64,000 bases of DNA from Sycobia sp. Sy_11 (GCA_018907035.1 JACCIC010000209.1:486001-550000), one strand, 5' to 3'; counted from the stretch's first letter, positions 25,355 to 38,361 are shown. Made by a program: numbers and translations. The notes: a model not told the origin generated them from the letters alone.

Positions 25355-27784
25355 CTGTGCGCGAGCGCAGTGCAATCGTATCGCGCGAGGGGTGGGTGGT
25401 TTTTTTTTGTTTGAAAATTAAGCGCCGGCGAATTTTCAAACAACGCGGGGGAGGAGGATTTTACACGACGCTACAATGTACACACGGCGCGGTGTTGGGT
25501 TCGCATTTACGAGGGACTGTTAGACGGCTGGCGCGTGTCACCTACATCATAGGTGTTATATTATGCGGAGCTGGTGATTTTTGCGCCAATCGTCGCCCGA
25601 TGCCCACTCCCCCCCCCCATCTTCGTTCGGGACACAAGGACATATTTCTTGTATTTTTTTTTTTTACTTTTACACGTCGGCGATCCGCCTCGCCATCTAA
25701 TACACTGAGAGCGCAATGTCTCGAGAATTTTCTTTGTTTCGTATCAATTAAACAGTTTTCTGAAATGGTGAATGTATTTTTTTTTTTTTATAATAAATCT
25801 AGCGAATATTTTCTGAATTTATGAAAATGATCGGCTTGCTAGAAAACAAGCAAGCATTTACTTGATCTCAGAAAATTACTTCCCTCGGTGTAAAGAAATC
25901 TAGCCAATATATATTCAAGCTGGCGCAAAAGTTTGAACGTACATAAAAAGAGTGAGTGCCGAATGATTTTTTTTTTGTACAATAAAAATATGTCATATCT
26001 ATCAAAATACCTAATATCTATCAAAACCTATTCAATCTATTCAGTCAACGGGACAACGCTTTAAAACACTTTGATATTTATTTCCATTTTCCATATGTTA
26101 TTTACAATTGCTCGTGTCTTAAATTTTTCAGAAATTTCTAAAGTCAAGCGCAGATTATATGTTAAACGTTATATAAGTCGGACAGTAAAAATTACAATAG
26201 TGCCCGATAATTTGATCACAGATAGGAAAAATTTGAAAAACCGCCATATAATGTCTAATAAATTTTCTAAGATCAGTGGCAAATTCTCAATTGTTTTTTA
26301 ACAATAACATAATTGTTTCTAAACAAAATTTTTTTTCGTTTATGAAATTTTACGAAAGTAAATCTGTGAAAAAGTTATCAAATGCATGAAACTGTAGTTC
26401 CAAGCTGTGTTGAAGTGGTGAAAAACCTGGTGGAATTTAAACGTTTATGAAAATTTTTCTAGTTTGTTAAAGTTTGACGTTACTTTATGTACTTTGATAT
26501 ATTTAACAATTTTCTCCGTGACATATATGGAAATGGTGAAGTCTATTGTTCACGTATAAAACTCAAACATCGCACTAAATCGGTACTTCATATTCTCTAG
26601 TTGACGATAATAATTCAATGATCAGTTGAAACTGGAGGCAATAAAATTTATTAAAAATCGACTAAAGTAAATTTGGAATTGACCTCTGCGGTGATAGCGA
26701 TAATCAAAAATTAATTAAAAAATGAAAACCATATAGTAGAAATCAAATTCATCACAAAAACATTGAGTAAATGTAAATGTCTAATATATATTTTGTTCTC
26801 CGATCTTTTTTAAACTTTTATACAGGTACGTATATTTTAATATAATAATATAAACAGTATATGGTGTTAGATCATGCAATCTAATGATCAGCTATGTTAA
26901 TTATATAATTATCTAAATAGTGTGAAAATATTATTCTTTTATTAAGCGTCTCTAATAAAATTGTAAAAAATAAATTATATCCTGCATTATAAATTTATTA
27001 CTATAAAATTATTTATTTTTTTAGACCATGGTATTATGCGAATTAATATTCTCAATTCATACTTCTAACTAACAATTCATATCATTGGCCTCCTAAACGT
27101 TTTTATAAATATTTGATTAAACAAGCGTTTTCAAGAAAAAATTTGCTACCTATAACGGCTGCCTTTTTAAATTATTGAGTAAAATAAAAATTATAAAGAT
27201 AATAACCATTGCAGCAATAATCATAATATTAATAGACAGAATAATATTGATGATAATGAAGCAATTATTCCGAATTATTACAACTAATCGCTGAATATCA
27301 CATACTAGGTGAAATTAAGCGCGAATGCCTAGCCTACTATATCTATATATTAATTATTTATTTAATCTCCTATAGTCTGAGATGATATTATGTCTAAAAT
27401 AAGAAAAAATTGTTGCATAATTTGTATCGCTCAAGGTTGACATATACAGAGCAATAAGTAATACTAAATCGACATGGTATAATAAGATGCAACGAATTAC
27501 GCGAGGCCTCGTGAACCGCGTTAAGCACATAATATTAAAACAAAACAAACAAAAAAAATTTATCTCTTTCTACGATTTCAAAGGAGCGAGAGAAAATCTG
27601 GCCAGGACCAACGCACGACCACCATCGATATTAGTCTAATTTCATCCTGCGATAACCGGTTTTTATGACACGGTCTTGTAAAGCCTGTTCCCGTTTTCTG
27701 CCAAGTCAACAACCGATCGCATCAACGCGGAGCCTCCCCCAATCCCGCGAGCTGTGAATCTATACAGCGTACACTCTACGTGTG

Positions 27785-27790
<6 letters not shown>
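25349..27790. other. Non-coding: CpG-rich to 25720, then AT-rich
   Basis: The AT-rich part (25840-27540) contains no microsatellite arrays and no supported gene. CpG-rich sequence resumes near 27570. Confidence 0.5.

Positions 27791-27819
<29 letters not shown>
27791..27819. repeat. (TA)n microsatellite
   Basis: About 29 bp. Confidence 0.96.
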
Positions 27820-27822
<3 letters not shown>

Positions 27823-27948
27823 CGACAGATTCCGAGGTAAACGAGAGGAATATCAGCGGCGTTTAACGCTCTGGGGGCCTCGTTAGGGACGCGAGATTTT
27901 GCCCCATCATTTTCGGAGACGGCCCGCAGACGCGGGATACACTGAAAC

Positions 27949-27951
<3 letters not shown>

Positions 27952-27998
<47 letters not shown>
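27952..27998. repeat. (TA)n microsatellite
   Basis: About 47 bp. Confidence 0.97.
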
Positions 27999-28000
<2 letters not shown>

Positions 28001-28891
28001 TAGACGCCGAGAACGAAGCTTGAAATCAGTTATCTTATATAAGATAATATATACATATATAGTCGAGGTGCGAAGAATGCCGTGTCATTGGAGAAATTTC
28101 ACGGTTGCGTTAATCGCCTTGTTCTTCGTTCTTCTTTCTTTTCTTCTCGCTCTCTCTCTCTCTATCATTTTTTTTTTGTTTCATTAGAGCCTCGTTTATG
28201 TATCATCGGGCTTGTTACAGCACGAGTCGAATCCTCTGTTTGAATAGCAGGAGACGTAATCGAATTAAAGATCGGGAGAGAAAAAATCGGAAGCTCGGTG
28301 AAATGCACTTCATCCGATGAATCGGTGATTTTCGTCTCGGTTTAAAAAAAAAAAAAAGAGAGAGAGATTTTTTTTTTTATATTTACTATTCCGACGACAG
28401 AACAACAGTCGGACTGGCCCTGCAGTCATTACTATAAATTTTCGTTTCCGCGTGAATGAATAAATAGTCCTACATTAATAATAATTTTAAAGCATCGAAT
28501 AATCTGTATAATTGCGCCGGTATTGTACATTCGCGTTTTATACAAAACCCGATACATACGTACGACACATCGAAGCCGATCGGGAAACGATAGTTCATGC
28601 GATTCACAATTAGAATAATCGAGCGAAGCGACGTGATCGAGAGCCTTCGAGGGTGGCAGTAAATTTTGAGCTCGGCGAGCTTGGGCCGTTCCGCGCCCGA
28701 GCGTAGCTCTTGAAATTTTTCATCGAACGCCGGGCGAAATATGCGCGCACGCGCGCGCGCGCGCCATTATAAATCGAGCGCGGGGAATTGAAATATCTCG
28801 ATCGGAAACCGATCGCGAAATATATGCATCTTGGTGTATATATAATGGCGATATATGCACATCAGAGCGCGAGCCCGGGTTTAAAACTGTT

Positions 28892-28924
28892 TGTGTGTGT
28901 GTGTGTGTGCGTGTGTGTGTGTGT
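28892..28924. repeat. (GT)n microsatellite with one C
   Basis: About 33 bp, interrupted by GTGCGT. Confidence 0.95.
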
Positions 28925-29059
28925 GGCCGTGGATGTACGTACGCGGGTCCGAAGAAAAAAAGAAGCGCGCGCGCACTCACACACACACGGCCTTTGTCAA
29001 TGAAAATTATACCAGCATTTTCTCGTTTGCAATTCAATGGCTTTCACTCGCGTCCGAGC

Positions 29060-29065
<6 letters not shown>

Positions 29066-29092
<27 letters not shown>
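29066..29092. repeat. (TC)n microsatellite
   Basis: About 27 bp. Confidence 0.95.
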
Positions 29093-29096
<4 letters not shown>

Positions 29097-29366
29097 CCTC
29101 TCTTTCCCCTTTCTATTGATGTTATATATTTTTCAAGAACGGCCGGGGCATTAATAATCGGCCAACGAGTCGCGGTTTCGCGAGTCGGGTTTCCCTTCCC
29201 GATTCCAGCGCGAACTCATACGTCAGATCCCTCCGAGACGCCGAGCGAGAGGGTTAGCCGGGCGACGAGGGCGGGGGGGGGCGGCCCGCGCACACAGGCA
29301 CACACAGAGACAGACAGGCGAAACGGAATGTATCGCGCGCGCGTAAAATCAGCACGGCGCATGTAA

Positions 29367-29387
29367 GCGCGCGCGCGCGCGCGTGCG
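29367..29387. repeat. (CG)n tract
   Basis: About 21 bp ending GCGTGCGC. Confidence 0.93.
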
Positions 29388-29618
29388 CCTGCGGACAGGC
29401 TGCTGCCGTCTCGCGACGGAATAAATGCATCACTCGCGAACAGAAAGGGCGAGGCTCACGCGCATGGTATTGCCATAAACCATGATCGTCCTACACGACC
29501 CCACCTGTCGCGCGACAGACGACCAATTGCAAAATCACGCGACGAGGGGGACGGGGAGAATGGAAGAGGCCGAGGGCGGGAGGAGGGAGGCAGGGGCAGG
29601 CGAGCGTTTATATGAATT

Positions 29619-29621
<3 letters not shown>

Positions 29622-29656
<35 letters not shown>
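29622..29656. repeat. (TA)n microsatellite
   Basis: About 35 bp. Confidence 0.97.
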
Positions 29657-29662
<6 letters not shown>

Positions 29663-29859
29663 GCACATGGATGTATGTATGGCGCGCACGTCTTGTGTAT
29701 GCATGTATTATATGCTCGCGTGTGCGGATGGAAGGCGACGCGCGAACACGCGGGATCTGTTGCCTGCCCCGTTCCGTATATCCATATTCTCAGCAATCAT
29801 TTCTCAGCAATCGTTTGGATTTTATGTCTTATTTGACTGTTTCTTTGTGCTTTTTAATG

Positions 29860-29860
<1 letters not shown>

Positions 29861-29900
<40 letters not shown>
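29861..29900. repeat. (TA)n microsatellite
   Basis: 40 bp, at the border of an AT-rich block. Confidence 0.97.
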
Positions 29901-29905
<5 letters not shown>

Positions 29906-31060
29906 TTTCTTTTTTTATTCAGAATCGAGTCCAAAGAAAGTTAAATTATGCATTCAATGTAAATTGCATGCATAAGTAATTTGATAGAGTTGGTATGTTT
30001 AAAAAATTTTTTGTTGTCCTAATGATCATGAAAGAATGCGTAAAACTGAGAATTATATTTCTATGAGAAAAAATGTTTTTTGGTAAAAACTACAATAGCA
30101 TCTACGAATTTAATAACAGACGATAAAAAATCTAAAACAATTAGTTAATCAGAAATTTCTATGCGAAAATCACCAATGAAATTTTTAACTTTAACTTTAA
30201 ATGAAAGTTTTATTTAAAGCAACACTAAATTGTTAAACAATTTTACCTACCGTAATAAAGTTTCTTAGCACGTTCGTTATTTTTGCTAGATTGTTGTTCT
30301 CTGTGCATTCTGTATACATTTGAATTAATGAAAATGTCATCGTTGTAAAAAAAAAATAATTATGCAATTTTCTACGACGGTAAATCAGCGGATCCTCTAC
30401 TATATATACCCAGTGCAAGTAACAAAATTTCAATGCATACGCTGTGCAATGTTCACTTATTTAGTTATTAAAATTTCACTATTATTTCGCAGTGGCCTAA
30501 TTTCCAGTAATTAACATTCAAATAAAAGACAAATAAATTCCATGTTTCTAAAAAATATTTTTTCATACTCCCAATCTTTATACATTATACAATCAAATGC
30601 AAATTAAAATTTAGTTAAACAATTTTTTTTTTCTTCTCCGTCTATATCGTGTATATAGATTATTAAACTATATCTAAATTGTAAATAGTGATTTTCGCAT
30701 GTTAAATAATTTTTAAACAATTGTTGCTGTAATGATCGTTAAAATAAATCAGTGCTTATTACCAATATAAATATTCCATTCGAAAATTTACGATACATGC
30801 ACTACACATACACACACACGCGCGCGCATCAAGAAATCACTAGATTTTCGAAAAAAATTAATATAGACACGTATCGCTTCAGACACCGACTGAAACATAT
30901 AACACCATAATGATTTTCCACCTGGGTGTTCCGAATCACGCGCGCATCCAATACGTAAACAAATGATTCTGAAACACGCGGGAGGCCGTTCGCAAAGCGA
31001 TTTGTATGTATATATATATATATACACATATACATAATCGCAAAGTCACGCTCGAGTGAT

Positions 31061-31080
31061 CGCTCGCTCGCTCGCTCGCT
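31061..31080. repeat. (CGCT)n repeat
   Basis: Five perfect units. Confidence 0.93.
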
Positions 31081-32900
31081 TTTTTCCCGAAAGGTGCGCG
31101 TCAATATTTAATCGCGGCGGGTACGCATTACAATGAAAACGCTCGCCCCCCCCCCGCTCCGCCTGCCGTTTTCGTAAGGCCGGCAGGTGTGAAAATCCCG
31201 ACGCGGGGGTGAAGAAGGGTAGGGATGGGTTAGAGGTGGCGAGCGGGGCGCCAGCAATTTTCCACCGCTTAAACGGCGTTACGAATTTCTGGAAAAGGCC
31301 GCAGCCTCTGGCCCCGTTGACTCGGTTGGCGCGGGGCGCGGCCCCCCGGGCGCCGCCGCCTACTCCGAGTGCGCGCGGGCGCGCCCGCCTCGAACCTCAC
31401 CCCCCGCCCCACCCCCGACGCTTTCCCGAGAACGAAAACACGCGAGGGGGTCTCCTTGTAAATCCGACGCGGCGGATAAGATCGGCTTATTTCACTAATT
31501 GCGCGGGCACTCCGCGTCGGATTTCACGTCTATCCGCCCAGGTATACGAGACTCGGCGATACGGAGTCATGCTCCGAACTATGGCTTTCGTAAGAAAAAG
31601 AGGATGAAAAAAAAAAAAAAAAAACAATACAAGAGAAATCACCGTAAAGATTGCATTGATATAACGCGTTATATATTAAAATCAGGTGCGACCCAGGGGG
31701 GATAGAGTACGTGGTACGCTCCGATCAAGACGGATTTTTATCTTACACCTGTAAAGATTAAATCGAAACCAGGCACATTTATTAGGAAGAAAGTGTTTCT
31801 TCTTTGTTGTCTTTTCCATGTTTCTCCGTTACATTCTCCTATTGTTCTTCCGACAGCTATAATAATAGTTATAACTCTACTGATATGCAGTGGCACAAAC
31901 GTCTTGTAAAAGCGATATTAATTTTTTTGTCATCATATGTTTATAACAATATCAAGGTTTTGTATAAGAATCTAATATTTATTGTTCCCTCTAAAATGAA
32001 AGGGTCGGAGGCGAAACAGACAATTACAGGTATAAAATCTTCATTACTTATGTTCATTAATACTTTCATATGGAATATCTAACATTTACAGCCTCATAAT
32101 TTATCTACTGTGACCAATGTGGAATGTAACTACTCTAAAGCGATAAAAAAATATCAGAATTAGAAGTGTGTGAACTCTTTATGTGAGATAAAGGTTCTTA
32201 TATTTTTGTCCCATAATTTCGCGTTACTTCAGTACTCTTTACTGTTTTTTGCCCTATTTAGAGGTTGGTATGCCAAATCAATACTCGGCGTAATAAACGG
32301 TTATATCACTTTTATTCACCACTACTTCTTTGTTTTTTATTGAAAAAAAACAAAGTATTCTCCCTCGCTTCCACGTCTACACACGAACCACAAAAACAAA
32401 CAAAACTAAGGTGGCTTAATGATTGATATTAGAAAATTTGTTTAAAAAGGCGTTATTTGATGGTCTTCTAGGAAAAAAGAAATACGGCATTCGTATCTAT
32501 AGTACCACAAAATTGTACCATAGTTCTATAAAGCTTTCCCGTTCATTTTCAAAAATCGGTGTTTTTTTTTTCTCTTAACATTCGCGCATTCTTCTTTTAC
32601 AGTAATATGAATAATAACTGAGCACGCCAAAAATCAAACGCATTTATTTAAATTTATCCGGCAAAGCTTGCGCTCGGCGACGTTTCTCCAACAGTAGAGC
32701 CCATCCTCGACAGCCGCCTGCCCCCGCTTCAGCGAGCGAGCGAGCGAGCGCGTCGGATAATGCCCGAGGGCCCCGGTGCGCTTTCGTATCGGCCGGCAAT
32801 GCAGTCGCGCCTCGCGCGCCGGGGCGCCGCCCGCGACGCGCGCGGCTCGTCCGCCCCTGGCCGGCCGACCGCGCGCTCGCTACATTAGTCAAACAATTAA

Positions 32901-32933
32901 GGGTGGGGGGCAGGGGGGCGAGGGGGGCGCGGG
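32901..32933 (+). other. Candidate G-quadruplex
   Basis: Tracts GGG, GGGGGG, GGGGGG, GGGGGG and GGG with short loops, within the CpG-rich block before the SINE. Confidence 0.7.
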
Positions 32934-33431
32934 CCGTAATGAAACGTCACATAAATTAAGCGCGCCGGCTGAAACCGCGAGCGCGAGAATAATTTACAAT
33001 ACGCGTAATATATGATGTACAGGCTCGCGCTGTGGAAGCGTGGTAGCGCGGCCCCCGGGGGCGGTTCAAAGTGCGCGCGTGGGCGCTTTAATTTTCCGCG
33101 GGGGGACACGCCCCTCGCCCCCCCGCCCGAGGTCCCTGTAATTGTTTTCGCGGGGGAGGGCGGTGGAGCGAGTCTTCGGTCGGTGGCTCCGTTGTTTTTT
33201 TTTGTAATTTTTTTTTTTTTTGGCTTTTCGCGCAACGGAGAAGGATAATTAGAAGGACGTTGACGCGCGTGCGCCAGATCCAGTGTATACGAGGTTCTCG
33301 TGGAGGATGCTGGATCTGGAAGTCTCATTCTTGCGAAAAATAAATCATCGAGTAATCCGAGATTTTCATCTGAGACGATGTAAGCCACTGATGGTCATTG
33401 TGAATAAATTATACTTATATTGAATTGTTAA

Positions 33432-33433
<2 letters not shown>

Positions 33434-33489
<56 letters not shown>
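33434..33489. repeat. (TA)n microsatellite
   Basis: About 56 bp, 100 bp before the SINE insertion. Confidence 0.97.
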
Positions 33490-33492
<3 letters not shown>

Positions 33493-33588
33493 CGCTGATT
33501 TGTTACGGTAAAATATCGTCAGTGAATTTCATAGTTTTTTATATGTACCGAAAAACGATTTTACGTCTATGTGAAAGTTTTATCAAAC

Positions 33589-33600
33589 ATTCTAATAGGT
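33589..33600. repeat. Target-site duplication, left copy (SINE)
   Basis: ATTCTAATAGGT, identical to the copy on the other side of the SINE, and next to the element's A-rich end. Confidence 0.9.
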
Positions 33601-33777
33601 TCTTTTTTTATGTTATTTAACGTCGCTCTATTTGTGCTTCGAAATATGTGTTTGTGAATAAAGCACATGTAAATTGTCACAGCGGTGCTTGTGCCAATCG
33701 GCCGAGAGCGGGATTCGAACTCGGATCATCAAGTTACTAGTCCTTCGCTCTAGCGATCGAGCCATCGTAGACCTCAT
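33601..33777 (-). mobile_element. tRNA-derived SINE with 12-bp target-site duplication
   Basis: Reading the minus strand, the element begins with a tRNA-like head of about 75 nt. It has an A-box-like TGGCTCGATCGC (33753-33764), a D-arm GCTC/GAGC, a Thr-tRNA-like GACTAGTAA around the anticodon position, and a B box GAGTTCGAATCC (33711-33722). A non-tRNA body of about 100 nt follows, ending in an A-rich tail (33601-33610). The acceptor and anticodon stems do not pair, so it is not a working tRNA gene. The 12-bp sequence ATTCTAATAGGT flanks it on both sides, which is the footprint of target-primed reverse transcription. It needs LINE proteins supplied elsewhere. Confidence 0.9.
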
Positions 33778-33789
33778 ATTCTAATAGGT
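33778..33789. repeat. Target-site duplication, right copy (SINE)
   Basis: ATTCTAATAGGT, next to the tRNA-like head of the SINE. All 12 bases match the left copy, which suggests a fairly recent insertion. Confidence 0.9.
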
Positions 33790-34827
33790 ATTAAGGTTTT
33801 GGGATAGCGGTGCGGAATCCATGGGCGGGGTGGAGGAGGGCTCATAAAAATTTCAGTATGAAAAAAATCGACAGAAATAGTCAAGAATAGATTAAAATGT
33901 TATCAAATTTCTTGTCGAAATTTTTATATATGTCATCATTTATGGATTTGACTCGTCTATACATAGAACGAATGATTATTTTCAGTCCTATAGACAGCAA
34001 ATAATATTTCTACTTAATGAAAGACTAGCTTATTGTCTAGTAATAATCTCTTAAAGAAGAATTAATGCAATTCTTTAAAAAAGACAATTTTTTTACTTGC
34101 CCTTAGGCCAGTTCGATAGGCGAATCGTCTAATAGAAAAAGCCGAAGAAGAGAATGTAGACTTATGTATTTCTTTAATTTTATTTTTTGTAACGTTGTAT
34201 TTTATATTTTGTAATTTTATATATTGTAAAAAAAAAAAAATATCGGTCCAATCGCCGAAAATAAATCGGTAAATCTGTACCGGCACATAGAGAATAAAAG
34301 CAATTCGAAATAGTGCAAAGTCTTAAACACCACGAATTACTTGAGAATAACTCACAGATTGAATTCTCAGCTTCGAAAGAAGAGAAAAGTATATATTTGA
34401 TTAACAGAGTTTTCTCCATTGGATTATTTTACGCGTGAAATTTAAATCTTTGTATTTGGTTACTGTTTGAAAATTTTTTCCGATCAGACGGGAACTTTCA
34501 TCAGGTTTATCAGCCACTTTAACCCCACACAATTTATGCAGCAAAAGTTTATATATATATAAATCCGAGATCAGGCGTTAAATTTGCTTTTACAATATAA
34601 ATTTGTATGTAATATATATATACACGTCGCAACGCCTATACATATACGTCGTAGTTTCCGAGCGCTAAAATTTCGCTTGTCAGGCCGTGAAAACGCCCAT
34701 TGTCATGGAAATATCGGTGCTCAAAACGACGCCTTACTCCCGGCTCTGTCTCCGCGCGTTGCGCTGCGCGCCTATAATACTATATTTAACGTTTAATGGC
34801 AAATTATTATGAGAGTGAAACATAACG

Positions 34828-34829
<2 letters not shown>

Positions 34830-34877
<48 letters not shown>
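34830..34877. repeat. (TA)n microsatellite
   Basis: 48 bp. Confidence 0.97.
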
Positions 34878-34881
<4 letters not shown>

Positions 34882-35347
34882 ATATAAACTCGGTTTCACG
34901 CACTCAAAATCGCGCGAGTTTTTGACAAAGCCAAGTTTCTCTTCAGGCACGCGAGTAAACGAGATCGTCGTCTGCCTGTGCATATAGCTATATTGATAGA
35001 TATAGATAATATCGCGCACGCACGACAGTTTTCACGCACCCACGAGTAGTTTAGGTATATTTAGACTCTGTGGTTGTTACGACCGCTATATATATATATA
35101 CACACAGCAGTTTCCAATACATGGGCTATTTTCGCGGATTACAACGGGCGTCGCGTCCAGGCGGCGCGGCGGTGATCCCGAGCGCGACTTCGCCGGCCGC
35201 GTCGGCTGTCTCGATTTTAATTGCCATCGCAAAACCAGCCGACACGGGGACAGTCGTTGTCAGTGGGCAATAACCGCGCCAGAGCTTACCGCATTGTGCG
35301 TACACGTATAAAATTCACATGGCGGGTCGGCTTTCTGTACACACACG

Positions 35348-35355
<8 letters not shown>

Positions 35356-35378
<23 letters not shown>

Positions 35379-35379
35379 A
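35356..35379. repeat. (AC)n microsatellite preceded by (CG)n
   Basis: About 24 bp, directly following GCGCGCGCG. Confidence 0.95.
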
Positions 35380-36516
35380 ATCACACACACATAACAAAGA
35401 GCGAGAGAGAAGAACCGGTTCGCGTAAAAAACCGATCGTCCGTATACGCGCGCGCGCGTATGTGTGTGTCTATATATTCAGAACCGAACGCGATGACTTA
35501 GTTAACGACTCGACGGTGTCGTTGGGAGGGGATGGGGTAGGAGTAGGAGGTCTGCGCGACGCACCGGACAAACGCCGGGGAGGCTGTAAATTGGAGCGGA
35601 CCGGGGGCGAATTACACGCGCGGGCCATTGGTACACCCGCGTCCTCCGTGAATCGGCGGACGGCTCTCGCCCTCGCGCTTTTTATCGTCTTCAAACGCAC
35701 GCGGCGACTTGTCGCGGAATGCGCGCGTGTGCGTCTAGAACGTATACAGGAGCCAGGATGCGAGCGGGAGTGAGGGAGCGGATCGGTGGGAGGGTGGGCA
35801 GGACCGATCCCCCCCCCGACAAACCCCGGCGGTTGCGAGAGAAATGACGAGCCGCGGCCGCTGTGAACGCGATACGCGCAGGTGTTCGAGCTCGATTCAT
35901 TTATACGCGATTAAGTCACTCGTATGCCGAACGATAATTCTGCACGCGAACTTTACCATTGCATGACAATGGGTCTTCGTGAAATTCAGTCTCAATACTG
36001 ACTGGTGCCTGGTGAGTTTTCCGCGTTTAATGCCGGGACCGAGAGAAGAGGTCCAATCGGCTCCCATGATTGCGATAATTCCCACTTTTGCATTTTAGTT
36101 AGGGAACGAGCGTAGATGCTCTTGGGCATATCCAGTTAGAAACTAGACAGAACCTCGTCAGGTAATCTGTAAATTAAATATATTTATATATTGTTCAGTG
36201 ACTAATTTTTTAAATAATTTTTAATTTTTTGTTATTTAAAATAAAAAATTTATTAACATTAAAATCGATTTTTAATTCGATTAAAATCTGTAAATTACTT
36301 TCCACATATACTATTTTATTTATACGAATTACAATTAACAGTAAATAATTAATCATACATTATCTTATGCACTAAGTATTGTAAAGTTTAATGTTAAGCA
36401 CCTCTATTGAACATATAAATGTTTGATTTCGATGAAAAAAATGTCCGCCTCCGATGAATATATCCAACCCACGAGCCTGAGATCCGCAAGTTAACGCATA
36501 TCGTATAATAAGCACA

Positions 36517-36519
<3 letters not shown>

Positions 36520-36557
<38 letters not shown>
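36520..36557. repeat. (TA)n microsatellite
   Basis: About 38 bp. Confidence 0.97.
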
Positions 36558-36559
<2 letters not shown>

Positions 36560-37421
36560 TTTTTAACTCTTTCCTACATTGGAAAGAACAGCCGATTTAT
36601 GTGTATGATATGTATATATAAAATGTATACATTAATATAAATGAACATATATATTATTCGGGTATATGGAAAAAGTTAAAAGAATCTGATTAATTTAAAG
36701 GCAGAAAAGCTAACTATTTCCAGTACTTGTAAGTTTCCACAACCAGAGAATACTTGGCTCTTTCCAATATCGAGAAAAGTTCAGGAAATCTATCTAGATG
36801 CAAAATAAAATACCTAACACCTTAATTCTCCTGCTTTCTTTCCAACGCAAATTGCGAGCTGCACGAGCGCGCAAAACAACGTCGCGAGGAATATGAATCC
36901 GTTATTGCGGGCGTGATAATTTTTCGTTTTAATGCCAAAAACGTAAAAGAGCTGCGCGCGGATTTTCTTCGATATAAAGGCGAGGATACGTCGTTCGCAT
37001 AAAGAAACAAAAAAAAAAAAAAAAAAAAAGCAACAACAAGAACGACGACAAAAAATTAGTTCGTGGCAGCTGTGTCTGGATATTTATCGACAAGATTCTC
37101 GAAAATCCTCGCGGTCGGCTGGATTTTTTTTTTCTTTTTCGGAGATCTCCCCTCCCCCCTCCCCCCCCTCGTGTCGTCCGCATTGCCCGGAATTTACAGT
37201 GTCTTTAAAAAACGATGCAATATTTCAGTATTTAACAGCGACCGCGAATTACGGGCGGAAAAGGAAATCTCGGACGTTGTAATACTTTAATAAACACCGC
37301 GGGCGCGCATTGACTTTACGTGCGTACGCGCGTGCTCGCCCGATATTATACTTTATCGCCCCGCGATTACTTTATACGCATTACATTCTAATTGAACATT
37401 TTTATGCGCCACGTCGAAACG

Positions 37422-37443
37422 AGCGCGCGCGCGCGCGCGCGCG
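37422..37443. repeat. (CG)n tract
   Basis: 22 bp; a similar tract follows at 37505-37520. Confidence 0.95.
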
Positions 37444-37924
37444 AGAGGGTATAATTTATCCACTTTGTCGTATATTCGACTCGTTTCACTTTAAGGCCGT
37501 ACGAGCGCGCGCGCGCGCGCACGTAGCGAAGTTATAGCTCTACGATTTGACACCTCCCCCCCCCCACCCCACCCCGCAACGCGCGCCTCGGGCCCCAATT
37601 GTAAATATGTGCCTGGATAAAAAAAAATAAAAAAAAGATGCCCGAAGTCGCGCGTTCGACCATTTTTCGATCGGGACCGATTTCTCCGCATAAGCGCGCT
37701 TATATGCCTACGAGCGCGCGTATTTACAATACGCAATTATACAACGCCAGGCCGATCCCCCCTCTCGTGGGGCGGGGGGGGTAGGGGATAACAATAATTC
37801 TTGGCTCTCCTCCGGTTACATTAGGCGGCGCTCCGTGCGATCTCGGCGCAGCGCTATAAAAACAATAACGAACCACCTGAAAAATTCATAAAAACTACTC
37901 CGTACGAGGGTCGCCGACGCAGTT

Positions 37925-37928
<4 letters not shown>

Positions 37929-37961
<33 letters not shown>
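37929..37961. repeat. (TA)n microsatellite
   Basis: About 33 bp. Confidence 0.97.
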
Positions 37962-37963
<2 letters not shown>

Positions 37964-38234
37964 TTTATACCTTATTGTCCTATTCGTATGTATAAAGCAT
38001 CCACGGACGCACGGTTATGCGTGGCAGTAGAGTCGCGAAAAAGCGTAGAGAGGGAGAAAAAGAGCGAGAACGAGGTGCATTAATATATATTCCTTATGTA
38101 CATGTGCACACATGCACGCACGTATGGGTACACGCGCGTGCACACACCCGTGACCGATCGAGAACAATGAGAGATTCTGAGAGCACAGACAAATTAGTCA
38201 CCGGCGTCCGCTGCGATAGCTGCCGGGGGCTACT

Positions 38235-38260
38235 TCGTCGTCGTCGTCGTCGTCGTCGTC
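38235..38260. repeat. (CGT)n repeat
   Basis: About eight units of TCG/CGT. Confidence 0.95.
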
Positions 38261-38341
38261 GCGCGTCCACGTAATATATAGAGCGCGCTCGAGTTCTCGT
38301 TTCCTCCCTCCCTCCCCCCCTCTCTCTCTCTCTCAGCCGCT

Positions 38342-38361
38342 CGCGCGCGCGCGCGCGCGCG
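38342..38361. repeat. (CG)n tract
   Basis: 20 bp, just after a (TC)n of about 17 bp. Confidence 0.95.

Larger units (their letters stand above)
27999..29621. other. Non-coding CpG-rich block
   Basis: Rich in short (GT)n, (TC)n and (CG)n tracts. A perfect 18-bp palindrome with two GATA sites is at 28030-28047. No coding sequence is supported. Confidence 0.5.
29901..33433. other. Non-coding: AT-rich, with CpG-rich blocks at 31040-31730 and 32640-33400
   Basis: The second CpG-rich block is among the most CpG-dense of the window. It contains a candidate G-quadruplex and ends at a nested hairpin (33274-33319). No gene is supported. Confidence 0.5.
33790..36520. other. Non-coding: AT-rich to 34650, then CpG-rich to 36060
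   Basis: Besides a (TA)n and an (AC)n array there is nothing recognisable. Long open frames in the CpG-rich part follow base composition rather than any protein family. Confidence 0.5.

Noticed and set aside
24580..25443. Open frame of 287 codons on the minus strand
   Set aside because: It strings together (TA)n, (GT)n and CpG-rich sequence; it contains Tyr-Ile and Thr-His runs and matches no family.
33695..33773. Functional tRNA-Thr gene on the minus strand
   Set aside because: The D-arm and B box are tRNA-like, but the acceptor and anticodon stems do not pair, one T-stem pair is mismatched, and the whole lies inside a SINE with target-site duplications.
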